DNA of 31,113 bases from NORP309 sp964352735. Its GTDB lineage: Bacteria; Pseudomonadota; Gammaproteobacteria; Xanthomonadales; Marinicellaceae. Position 1 is the first letter of the stretch; each line of letters opens with the position of its first letter. The translations under genes were made by a program, and so were the position numbers. Where the stretch lies: contig CAYGTC010000055.1 in NCBI GenBank assembly GCA_964352735.1, forward strand, positions 1-31,113. Direction: 5' to 3'. Under the pieces are notes generated by a model. It saw only the letters and a program-made list of their open reading frames with translations. It had not been told where the DNA came from and made no database searches. Shown here one piece after another: positions 1 to 7,930 of the stretch.

Positions 1-15
1 TCAAAGCAGATGCGC

Positions 16-43
16 ATTATAGACACTCATTATCTTTTGTAAA
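16..43 (-). promoter_or_regulatory. Strong leftward sigma70 promoter of stable-RNA type
   Basis: Read on the minus strand there is TTTACA (plus 38-43), a 16-nt spacer and a perfect TATAAT (plus 16-21). This is followed directly by GCGC, the GC-rich discriminator typical of rRNA and tRNA promoters such as rrnB P1. The region upstream on the minus strand (plus 44-130) is almost pure A/T, as an UP element would be. The transcript would leave the window at its left edge, so the gene it serves cannot be seen. The motifs are seen directly; the stable-RNA assignment is inference. Confidence 0.6.
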
Positions 44-131
44 GAACTTTCTTAACTAAATGTACTTTTATCTCTATATTTTTCATAGATAAAAATATAA
101 ATTATATAAGTTATTGTTTTAATTCAATTTA

Positions 132-650
132 TTAATTCATGTCAAATACTGCTTTAAATCTTGGTTCATCATGTCTTTCCAAATAATATATAAATTGATT
201 CTTTTCATTATCAAAATTTAATGTCCAAACATTAGTCTTTGCTTCAGGCAATATGGTAATTGTATGACTGTCTGCTATAAACGAATGACTTATTGATGTA
301 CTCTTATCATCTGCATATCCACCATACATATTGATTTTATCTGGAGTCCCATCTTCATGACGGTGATCATGTTTTAACAATAAACCTTTATTAGTTTTAG
401 TGATGATCCATGTTCTTGAAGCATCTTCACCTACTTTAAATGGAACCCTAATCTCTATGTCTGAACATTCAGTAATCTCCATGATAAGTTTTTTACCAGC
501 AAATGAATCATTAGGATCCGCTGGAAATACTGATTGACCAGTATACGTCTGACCACAGTGTTTTGCTAAGTTATCAAAGAAGCCATTATTTATTTTATGT
601 TTACAAGATATCAGTGTTAATGATAATACAATTATTGTGATTTTATTCAT
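132..650 (-). CDS. Small lipoprotein of unknown function
   Basis: A 172-residue protein with a short Lys-containing N-terminus, a hydrophobic stretch and a lipobox ending L-I-S-C at Cys16, so a lipid-anchored envelope protein is expected. The mature part has two further cysteines (in HCGQ and ECSD) that could form a disulfide. I do not recognise the family. The composition fits a compact beta-rich domain, with aromatic and charged residues alternating near the end (FIYYLERHDEP). It lies 125 bp downstream of the Lhr gene on the same strand and could share its transcript. No convincing terminator follows; the A/T hairpin at 66-94 is weak and may belong to the UP region of the adjacent promoter. 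Confidence 0.7.
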   Translation of the reverse strand: MNKITIIVLSLTLISCKHKINNGFFDNLAKHCGQTYTGQSVFPADPNDSFAGKKLIMEITECSDIEIRVPFKVGEDASRTWIITKTNKGLLLKHDHRHEDGTPDKINMYGGYADDKSTSISHSFIADSHTITILPEAKTNVWTLNFDNEKNQFIYYLERHDEPRFKAVFDMN

Positions 651-775
651 TGTCTTTTATTTGCTTATGATGACGATTTAAGTATATATTGTCTTGCTCA
701 TAAAACAAATTTTAGTCATCAATTTTGTTAAACAACAAATTTAATACAATCAATACAATCTAAGATACTCATGAA

Positions 776-3700
776 TTAGAGTTTACAGCAGTCCTTTTCA
801 TGTAAAGATAAATCTTCTAATTGAAGATACGATTTTTGTTTAATGAATTGCTTATCAGCAAATTGAACACCTGAGTACGTTTTTACAAATCGACCAGCCA
901 ATATTTCACCTTGTGCCTCTAAACGCGTGAGTTCATAAACACAGTCATACCAATTCAATGATATCGACTCCTTATCTAATAGAGCTTTGAATAATATTCC
1001 ATATCTTTTAAGCAATATTTTGACAATCGCTTGATTGTTATTTTTTTTAATTTTAGGGACAGTACTCCAACGACCCATCATGTCCATATAATTGGTTTTG
1101 TTTTTTGATTTTTTTATGTAGCGCCCTCTTTGTGCTGGAGATAATGCAAATAACCGCAATGCACTGACTCCATCACAATATATCATTCCCAGCTTTATCA
1201 GATGAATCAATGTGTTTTCAACTTCAATGGCCATACATTTCAACCGATTCTGTATGTCACTGGCATACATTGCACCATATGTATTAATGAGTTCAATTAT
1301 TTGTTGTCCTTGCATTGTTTGTTGTTCTGGCAAATATTCCTTTGTAGCAAATATTGATAGGTTTGCTCTGTGAATGAAACTGATAGGAATATTTTTGATA
1401 CTTGCGATGCCATTGGTGTTGATTTGCGTATTTGCAGTAATGCGTTTGAAAATAAACTGACCGCTATAACACAGTTGATCAAGCATATATGAATGATAAC
1501 CTTTAACACGAGGCTTTAATAAATTTTCTTCCCAAATTGAAGCTGGCGCTGAATAACCTTCTAATGAGCTCAAAACTTCGATGAGCCCATCCATTCCCTC
1601 ATGCCCAGAGAAATGTAAGTTTAATAATTTTTGTTGGTATACTTGTGGCGAAACCAACTCATGCGAGTTTCTTTTTTTATAATGCGTCTGCTTACGGATT
1701 TTTGCTAAAACGTGGCGTTCACACCAGTCATTTTCTCCAATTTTCAGAACACTTCCCTTTATTTCTAAATACATAAGCGCTTGTTGCAAGCTGCTTGCAC
1801 TGACCTGCAAAATAGATTGCAGCGAACCGAAAGAAACATACCCCATAGTTTCCAGCTTCATAAAAACCAAATCAGCCAGTTTCTCTGCATAATTATCATC
1901 TTCAATATTTTGATATATTTGACTTATAAGTAGCTCATTTTGCTGTGAATACCATATCACTTTGTTATTTAAGACCATCGATATGATTTTTTTTTGCTTT
2001 TGCAATATGGGCAACCACTGTTGTGCTTCTCTAATTTCTGATTCATATAAAAAGCCTGAAAAGTGTATGGCTTCCTGTAATTCATCAGGATCTCTTTTAT
2101 GCATTTGTATGGAAGCATTTACACTTTCAATGATTACTTGATCAAGATTTTGTGAAGGATAACTTTCAAGCGTTTCGGTCAACTCTTTTGTTCGTACAGA
2201 ATTGGTTCGCCTTTCCTCTGCTGGGGCATCATCGAGAAAAGCAAAATTTCTGGCATTAATTATTGCAAGCGAAGCTGGTGATGGCGTATTGCTATCAACG
2301 AATATCACTTCACGTTTTTTCGCATTAATATCTCTTAACAATTGGGCCAGTCCATCAATATCCATCAAAACTTTGATACAGTCATGCACAGCCTGTTTTA
2401 TCAAGGGATGCTCAGGAATCTGTCGGTCTCCTTGAATATTTTCAGCACAGGCAATTTGATCAGGAAACAATTGAGCAATTAAATCCTCAGCATTATTGCG
2501 TTGAAACTGGGCTGGTACTTTTTTGCCTCCATTTCTCCTTCTAATGGCCAATGCAATCGTTGCATTCCAACGCCATTGTGTTTCAAACATTGGCCGATCC
2601 AATAAGGCTTGAATCAGTGTTTGTTCAACCGTCTCGGGATTGAGATAATGAATCACAGTGGACAAATCGAAACTGTGACTCTCACTTAATGACAGTATTA
2701 AAGAATTTTCATCTGCTGCTGCCTGTAATTCAAAATTGAATTGTTTACAGAATTTTTTGCGCAAAGCCAATCCCCAAGCTCGATTGAGTCGAGAACCAAA
2801 TATTGAATGAATCACCAAATGCATATCACTGTTCTCATCAAAAAAACGTTCTACAACAATACACTCCTGAGAAGGCACACAGCCTAAAACTTTTTCTGTT
2901 TTTTCACAATAATCAATGAGCTGCTGTGATGCCAATGATGGTATTTGGTATAAATTAGCCACCTCATCAACCTCACTTCCAACTAAAACTTTGGTCAACT
3001 CAGAGACGCCTTTACTCAGTTCATCTGAACGCCACATGGTCACACCAAACCAGAAAGGAATATTGGGTGGTTGTCCTTGTGCGTCTTCAACAAAGACCTC
3101 ACCACTGTTGATTTTAAGGATCCGATAAGAATGATTGCCTAAAATAAAAATGTCTCCCGGCAAACTTTCAAAAGAAAAATCTTCATTCAAAGTACCAATT
3201 TTAATGTCTTCAGGAAACAAACGCACATCATAATCAAATTGATCTGGAATGGTGCCGCCATTTGTTATGGCAATTAATTTTGCTGCTTTTCGCGGACGTA
3301 ATTGATCAGTAACTTTATCATGAAAAATCAATGCTGTTTGCCTTTTTCGATTGCCTTCAAAACCTTGAGCGAGCATTTCAATCACTTGATCAAACTCTTT
3401 TATAGTTAAATTGCGATAGATATGGTTGTCTTTAAATAAATGATAAAGATGTATGCGACTCCATTCTTGCATGGCAATTTCTGCAACAATTTGTTGTGAC
3501 AACACATCCATAGGCTTTTCAGGAAACAGTGTTGTATCGAGTTGATTATTAAGAACAGCGTATTTCAATGCTGTCAATTCCAACAAATCATCAATGGTTG
3601 TTGCAAAAAGCAAGCCTTTGGGTGTTTTGTTTATGCTGTGCCCCGAACGCCCCACTCTTTGTAGAAAAGCCTGAATATTTCCAGGAGAGCCAATTTGACA

Positions 3701-4726
3701 AACACAATCTATGTCACCAATATCAATACCTAATTCAAGAGAAGCCGTTGCAACCAATGCTTTTAATTGACCACTTTTCAATTGTTGCTCAGCATGCAAT
3801 CGGTGTTCTTTTGCCAAAGAACCATGATGAGAAGTGACCAACTCATCACCAATCAATTCTGCCAGGTTTTTTGCAACACGTTCAGACAACCTTCTATTGT
3901 TTACAAAGATCAATGTGGTTTTATGTTGATTAATCACATGTTTCAAACGTTGATAGATTTCAGACCACTGTTCATTTGACATGACTGCAGACAGCGGTGA
4001 CTCAGGCACTTCAACAGATATATCCAACTGCCGCTTGTGTCCTAAATTAATTATGCTACTGTTTTCATTATGAAGAATAAAGTCCCGCATAATTTCAATG
4101 GGTTTTTGAGTCGCTGAAATGGCTATGCGTTGTGGTCTTCTTACACACAAAGCTTCAAGCCTTTGTAATGACAAACTCAAATGAGCACCTCTCTTTGAAT
4201 TTGCCACTGCATGTATTTCATCAATTATTACAGTTTCAATTGTGCTTAAAATAGCCCGACCAGATTGAGCTGTTAATAGTGTATACAAAGATTCAGGCGT
4301 GGTAACGAGAATATGAGGTGGCTTTTTTCGAATTTTCTGCCTTTGATATTGACTGGTATCTCCAGTCCAAGTTGCAGCGGTGATGTTTTGCTCATCAAAC
4401 AGCTTATTTAAGTCATTGAGCGGTTTTTCCAGATTAATTTTAACATCATTAGATAATGCCTTTAGTGGAGAAATGTATAACACACTCAAGCCTGTATTTG
4501 ACTCTGAAGTAAATAGTTGATCTAAAGCATATAAAAATGCCGCCAATGTTTTACCCGAACCGGTTGGAGATGAAATTAAGACATCTTGATTTTGACTGAT
4601 GGCAGACCAAGCTTGCAGTTGCACCTTAGTTGGTTGTCCAAAAACCCCTTGAAACCAATCTACGGTGTTATTATGAAAGATCGCATGTAATGTACTTTGT
4701 CTCTGAGGTTTTGCTTGCATAATCAC
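776..4726 (-). CDS. lhr: Lhr-type large DEAD/DEAH-box helicase
   Basis: An ATP-dependent superfamily 2 helicase of 1316 residues. A Q-motif-like segment (QPTKVQ, 31-36) precedes Walker A SPTGSGKT (53-60), the DEIH box (169-172), SAT (204-206) and motif VI QRVGRSGH (356-363). The two RecA domains are followed by the winged-helix and Lhr-core region and a long C-terminal extension. The length lies between the roughly 900-residue Lhr core proteins and the 1538-residue E. coli Lhr, so this is Lhr proper rather than the shorter ligase-associated form. Lhr proteins are 3'-5' helicases or translocases on DNA and RNA:DNA hybrids, linked to repair. No LigD or nuclease partner is adjacent. The start has no clear Shine-Dalgarno; Met1 and Met3 are both possible. 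Confidence 0.92.
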   Translation of the reverse strand: MIMQAKPQRQSTLHAIFHNNTVDWFQGVFGQPTKVQLQAWSAISQNQDVLISSPTGSGKTLAAFLYALDQLFTSESNTGLSVLYISPLKALSNDVKINLEKPLNDLNKLFDEQNITAATWTGDTSQYQRQKIRKKPPHILVTTPESLYTLLTAQSGRAILSTIETVIIDEIHAVANSKRGAHLSLSLQRLEALCVRRPQRIAISATQKPIEIMRDFILHNENSSIINLGHKRQLDISVEVPESPLSAVMSNEQWSEIYQRLKHVINQHKTTLIFVNNRRLSERVAKNLAELIGDELVTSHHGSLAKEHRLHAEQQLKSGQLKALVATASLELGIDIGDIDCVCQIGSPGNIQAFLQRVGRSGHSINKTPKGLLFATTIDDLLELTALKYAVLNNQLDTTLFPEKPMDVLSQQIVAEIAMQEWSRIHLYHLFKDNHIYRNLTIKEFDQVIEMLAQGFEGNRKRQTALIFHDKVTDQLRPRKAAKLIAITNGGTIPDQFDYDVRLFPEDIKIGTLNEDFSFESLPGDIFILGNHSYRILKINSGEVFVEDAQGQPPNIPFWFGVTMWRSDELSKGVSELTKVLVGSEVDEVANLYQIPSLASQQLIDYCEKTEKVLGCVPSQECIVVERFFDENSDMHLVIHSIFGSRLNRAWGLALRKKFCKQFNFELQAAADENSLILSLSESHSFDLSTVIHYLNPETVEQTLIQALLDRPMFETQWRWNATIALAIRRRNGGKKVPAQFQRNNAEDLIAQLFPDQIACAENIQGDRQIPEHPLIKQAVHDCIKVLMDIDGLAQLLRDINAKKREVIFVDSNTPSPASLAIINARNFAFLDDAPAEERRTNSVRTKELTETLESYPSQNLDQVIIESVNASIQMHKRDPDELQEAIHFSGFLYESEIREAQQWLPILQKQKKIISMVLNNKVIWYSQQNELLISQIYQNIEDDNYAEKLADLVFMKLETMGYVSFGSLQSILQVSASSLQQALMYLEIKGSVLKIGENDWCERHVLAKIRKQTHYKKRNSHELVSPQVYQQKLLNLHFSGHEGMDGLIEVLSSLEGYSAPASIWEENLLKPRVKGYHSYMLDQLCYSGQFIFKRITANTQINTNGIASIKNIPISFIHRANLSIFATKEYLPEQQTMQGQQIIELINTYGAMYASDIQNRLKCMAIEVENTLIHLIKLGMIYCDGVSALRLFALSPAQRGRYIKKSKNKTNYMDMMGRWSTVPKIKKNNNQAIVKILLKRYGILFKALLDKESISLNWYDCVYELTRLEAQGEILAGRFVKTYSGVQFADKQFIKQKSYLQLEDLSLHEKDCCKL

Positions 4727-4735
4727 TATTTTATG

Positions 4736-4765
4736 TTGTGAAACATTATTACTAGACCTTATAAT
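4736..4765 (+). promoter_or_regulatory. Promoter of the cytochrome c5-like gene
   Basis: TTGTGA (4736-4741), an 18-nt spacer and a perfect TATAAT (4760-4765) lie 36 bp upstream of the ATG at 4802, in the short gap between the divergent Lhr and cytochrome genes. An AGAG-type ribosome site follows a few bases before the ATG. Spacing and match are good; the start of transcription is inferred. Confidence 0.55.
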
Positions 4766-4801
4766 ACACCACTTATTTTACAAAACATATAGAGTAGATA
4801 G

Positions 4802-5293
4802 ATGAAAGATCACGATTCCATATTTTTCAAAAACTTTTCCCTCTTGTTAGGTGCCCTTGTATTATTGACAGTTTTGTTAATAATATTTGGTTATTACATG
4901 AATGATAAAGCATTAGAAAAAGATGAAATGTCGAAAGACAGAAGCCTGATTGCCGCAACAATCAAACCCATTGCAACAGTCAATACTGGCGAGGCCATCA
5001 TTGCAGAAATAGCAACTGAAGAAGTTGCACTGGCTTTTGATGGCTCTACTGATGGAAGCATGATTTATCAAAACGTTTGTTCTGCCTGTCATACAACAGG
5101 GGCTGGTGGCGCTCCAAAACTAGAAGCCCCAGCTTGGGCTGGCCGATTGGATAAAGGCCTTGATGGTTTAGTTGCAAATGCAGTTAATGGTTACCAAGGT
5201 GAAGCGGGGTATATGCCTGCCAAAGGTGGTCGAACAGATTTATCTGAAGAACAAGTTAAAGCCACTGTAGAGTTTATGATTGAAGGCTTATAA
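4802..5293 (+). CDS. Membrane-anchored cytochrome c5-like monohaem cytochrome
   Basis: A 163-residue class I c-type cytochrome. Residues 12-32 form one uncleaved transmembrane helix. A flexible Ala/Thr/Glu-rich linker follows, then the haem domain with Cys93-Ser-Ala-Cys96-His97 and a probable axial Met138 in GYMPAKGG, the arrangement of the cytochrome c5 family. The haem domain would face the periplasm and carry electrons between the respiratory chain and a terminal oxidase or peroxidase; the partner cannot be seen here. The gene is a single transcription unit with its own promoter and a strong terminator. The cytochrome class is clear, its redox partner is not. Confidence 0.9.
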   Translation: MKDHDSIFFKNFSLLLGALVLLTVLLIIFGYYMNDKALEKDEMSKDRSLIAATIKPIATVNTGEAIIAEIATEEVALAFDGSTDGSMIYQNVCSACHTTGAGGAPKLEAPAWAGRLDKGLDGLVANAVNGYQGEAGYMPAKGGRTDLSEEQVKATVEFMIEGL

Positions 5294-5316
5294 TTTTCAA
5301 AAGAGCATCACAATAT

Positions 5317-5348
5317 AAAAAAAGCACATCAAATGATGTGCTTTTTTT
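5317..5348. terminator. Bidirectional intrinsic terminator
   Basis: A perfect 8-bp stem, GCACATCA (5324-5331) with TGATGTGC (5334-5341), has seven A before it and seven T after it. It therefore ends in a U-tract whichever strand is transcribed. It sits between the convergent cytochrome and cnoX genes and can serve both. It is the only hairpin in the window with a textbook U-tract. Confidence 0.9.
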
Positions 5349-5418
5349 ATGGTAAAATTAAATTCAAAGAAATGGTTATCGATACATCAACAAATACATA
5401 AGCATTTACAAAAATTAA

Positions 5419-6240
5419 TCAATTGAACACCATTGATGATAATTGACGTCTCAATTTCGACACAATACTTTTATCTTCTAACAAATTAAAACCAATGATC
5501 ACACTATTTTTCAACAAATCTTTTTCTTCACTTTCATCTGACTGAGACATTAAATCCAATAATAACTCTAAACCAGACTGAACATCTTTATCAACGACAT
5601 GGATAATGGTATTCTTCACCACATCATTTGAAGCTTGATCTGCAAGGACCAATAAGTCAATGATATGCATGATCAATTGTACTTGTTGCTGCTGTTTTAA
5701 TTCATCATTAAATTTTGAATGTAAGTTTTTTGCATTTTCCAATTGCCGTTCTTGCAAATATAATTTTAGCAACAGGGTTTGTGATTCTGCAGATTCATCA
5801 CTTATCAATTGAGCTATGGCATCATCGACTTGACCACTTTGCATATAATCAAGTGCAATTTGCATATTATCAGACACTTTAATGTCCTGCTCACTTTTCT
5901 TATTATCTTCAAGGTAAGGCTTTAGCAAAGCCAAAATTTCAGACTCAGGTTTAACCCCCATGCTTTGCTCAACCACCTCACCATTACTAAAAATTAACAA
6001 CGTTGGCAGCGAGCGGACACCAAACTGCATGGCCAATTGTTGTTGCTCATCGGTATTGACTGTCGCTAAAGCAACCTCGCCATGTAAATTTTCGACCAAC
6101 TGATGCAATACTGGCATCAGTTGCTTGCAAGGTCCACACCACTCGGCCCAAAAATCAACAATAACAGGGCGCTGATGCGATTGCGCTATAACCACCTGTT
6201 GAAAACTTTCAGCAGTAACCGCTTGTGTGTAATCACTCAT
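5419..6240 (-). CDS. cnoX: Thioredoxin-fold co-chaperone CnoX (YbbN)
   Basis: A 273-residue cytoplasmic protein. Residues 1-110 are a thioredoxin domain with active site W34-C35-G36-P37-C38 and cis-Pro79 (SLPT). The remainder is an alpha-helical TPR-like domain, ending in SKLRRQLSSMVF, which matches the end of E. coli CnoX/YbbN (SKYRRQLYALLY). Length is also close to E. coli CnoX (284). Family knowledge: CnoX protects chaperone clients from oxidation and hands them to GroEL. E. coli has a degenerate SQHC site, whereas this protein keeps a full CGPC site and may be redox-active. The start overlaps the nfuA stop by 8 bp, implying translational coupling. Confidence 0.85.
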   Translation of the reverse strand: MSDYTQAVTAESFQQVVIAQSHQRPVIVDFWAEWCGPCKQLMPVLHQLVENLHGEVALATVNTDEQQQLAMQFGVRSLPTLLIFSNGEVVEQSMGVKPESEILALLKPYLEDNKKSEQDIKVSDNMQIALDYMQSGQVDDAIAQLISDESAESQTLLLKLYLQERQLENAKNLHSKFNDELKQQQQVQLIMHIIDLLVLADQASNDVVKNTIIHVVDKDVQSGLELLLDLMSQSDESEEKDLLKNSVIIGFNLLEDKSIVSKLRRQLSSMVFN

Positions 6241-6814
6241 AATAAGGATTGGTCCCAGTCGAGTGATCAGTAGAGTCCATTAAACCTTTAAGTTCTGGAA
6301 AAGCTTCCAAAACTTTAGTTTCCATGCCCATTGATAATGTTTGCCCAGCCATTCCGCAACCATTACAACCACCTCCAAATTCAATAAAGGCATAGCCATC
6401 ATCAATTTTAGCCAATTTAGCATTGCCACCATGCATGGCTAATGATGGATTCAGTTCTGCATCAATGAAATACTGTAGTCTTTCATGTAATGAAGCCTCT
6501 TCACCTGGCTTTTCACCTTTAAGTTTTGGAGCTTTAATATTTAACTGCCCACCTGTATCAGATTCATCATAATCAATACTGGCTTCATCCAAATACTTTT
6601 CATCTTGTTTAAATACAAATAAGCTGTAATCAGTTTGTTCAAACTCAATGGCATCATCTGGCACTTCATTGCGTTCGCAAAAATTTAAAAAACAATCAGC
6701 CACAGGTGTCCCAGGATTTTTCACCATCACTTGTAAGTGCAAATCATCTATGTCGTGTTTTTTAATCACATCTGCTAAAAAAGCAACTGCTTCGGGACTT
6801 ACATGTATATTCAT
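6233..6814 (-). CDS. nfuA: Fe-S cluster carrier NfuA
   Basis: A 193-residue protein matching NfuA (191 in E. coli). The N-terminal half is a degenerate A-type (HesB/IscA-like) domain. The C-terminal Nfu domain has the cluster-binding Cys150-x-x-Cys153 in GGGCNGCGMAG. NfuA binds a 4Fe-4S cluster as a dimer and delivers it to apo-proteins, especially under oxidative stress or iron limitation. It is the middle gene of an operon: 11 nt after the esterase gene and overlapping cnoX by 8 bp. Joining Fe-S repair to a thioredoxin-like co-chaperone suggests a shared oxidative-stress role, which is inference. Confidence 0.95.
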   Translation of the reverse strand: MNIHVSPEAVAFLADVIKKHDIDDLHLQVMVKNPGTPVADCFLNFCERNEVPDDAIEFEQTDYSLFVFKQDEKYLDEASIDYDESDTGGQLNIKAPKLKGEKPGEEASLHERLQYFIDAELNPSLAMHGGNAKLAKIDDGYAFIEFGGGCNGCGMAGQTLSMGMETKVLEAFPELKGLMDSTDHSTGTNPYYE

Positions 6815-6825
6815 TTTTCTATTCT

Positions 6826-7842
6826 CTATTTTATCTTGTCATATAAAAATGGCAAAGACGAGTCTAATCGATAATCAATGCCTGAATGTGTGCCATTAAA
6901 CTCTTCATATGTATGTTCGATTTGGTGTTTTTCAAGTTGTTGACTTAAACGACGCATACCATAATGGATCATGTACTGATCTCGAAAGCCACAATCCATC
7001 CATAAACCATTTAACATTTGTAAGGCTTCTACATTGTATTGCACTTTATTAACAGGATCAGCATCCAACCATTTCTGCCAATTTTTTTGCTTGATTTCAC
7101 AAGTATTAAGATCAAACGGTAACGTTATTTCATCTTCATGAGGGTCATAAGTGGCAGCCATACAAATCATCATTAACGTCAGAATATCTGTACCCTGCGT
7201 TTTTTTGGCTTTCCAGAAACGCTTGATAAAATGATTGATGTCTCCTTTGTAGTTGGCCAAGACATTAGCAACCGTGGGAAAATCTCTTTGATAAAGAATG
7301 TCAAAACCAGCATCTCCTGACTGATTGGCGATAGCGCCCCAAAAATCTGGAAAGTCCATTGCAAAACTCATGGCTGCAAATCCGCCAGATGATTTACCCA
7401 AAACAGCCCTATGATCTTTGCCTTTTTTAACATTAAAGTTATTTTCAATCACTGGCACCAATTCTTGGTGGATAAATGAAGCATACATGCCAATCGCAGG
7501 CGAGTCTATGTACTGGTTTCCACCTAAGCACGTAAAACAGTCAGGCATGACCACACAAGTTGGACCCATTTTTTCTTCAGCAATCAAGCGATCAAGGCGT
7601 TCTGTAAGACTTTCTCCAAAAGCACGCCAAGAAACCATACCAAGGCCACTATTGGTATATGCTGCTAAGTAATACATAACAGGCAATTCTTTTTGGCTAT
7701 CATCATAACCTGCTGGAAGATACACATAAACAGTACGCTCATGTGGGTCTTTTAATGGGTTGTCTTTTAAGAACTCTGATGCAATTTCAAACTGTACCAG
7801 AGAGCCTTTTGGATAGTTATTTTGATGATTGTATATTGACAT
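6826..7842 (-). CDS. Alpha/beta-hydrolase-fold esterase (enterochelin-esterase/esterase D type)
   Basis: A 338-residue serine hydrolase without a signal peptide, so probably cytoplasmic. The nucleophile elbow is G149-K-S151-S-G153, Asp288 (GFRDQY) is a possible acid, and His319 (FNGTHSG) is the probable catalytic histidine. The early segment VYLPAGYDD followed by LPVMYYLA is typical of the putative esterase family (Pfam Esterase; relatives of S-formylglutathione hydrolase, Fes and mycolyltransferases). Substrate is unknown. It is the first gene of the operon with nfuA and cnoX; the functional link is not obvious. Start chosen at the ATG before SIYNHQ; the gene upstream ends 88 bp away. Confidence 0.8.
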   Translation of the reverse strand: MSIYNHQNNYPKGSLVQFEIASEFLKDNPLKDPHERTVYVYLPAGYDDSQKELPVMYYLAAYTNSGLGMVSWRAFGESLTERLDRLIAEEKMGPTCVVMPDCFTCLGGNQYIDSPAIGMYASFIHQELVPVIENNFNVKKGKDHRAVLGKSSGGFAAMSFAMDFPDFWGAIANQSGDAGFDILYQRDFPTVANVLANYKGDINHFIKRFWKAKKTQGTDILTLMMICMAATYDPHEDEITLPFDLNTCEIKQKNWQKWLDADPVNKVQYNVEALQMLNGLWMDCGFRDQYMIHYGMRRLSQQLEKHQIEHTYEEFNGTHSGIDYRLDSSLPFLYDKIK

Positions 7843-7875
7843 GGATTTAATTTATTTAATTAAGCCACTATTTTA

Positions 7876-7917
7876 AAGCTTAAGGAAAACTTATGCCATT
7901 TAATTTTCCTTAAGCTT
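7876..7917. terminator. Long perfect hairpin between the secreted-protein gene and the esterase operon
   Basis: A perfect 14-bp inverted repeat: the arm at 7876-7889 (AAGCTTAAGGAAAA) pairs with 7904-7917 around a 14-nt loop. It starts 14 bp past the stop of the secreted-protein gene, so termination is the likely role, but no U-tract follows on either strand. A TAAAAT -10-like box for the esterase operon (plus 7870-7875) borders it. Structure is seen; function is inferred. Confidence 0.5.
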
Positions 7918-7930
7918 ACTCAATAATAAA

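Noticed and set aside
66..94. TTTTATCT/AGATAAAA hairpin as terminator of the first lipoprotein gene
   Set aside because: The stem is nearly pure A/T and lies in the A/T tract upstream of the leftward promoter, so it is more likely part of an UP element or chance.
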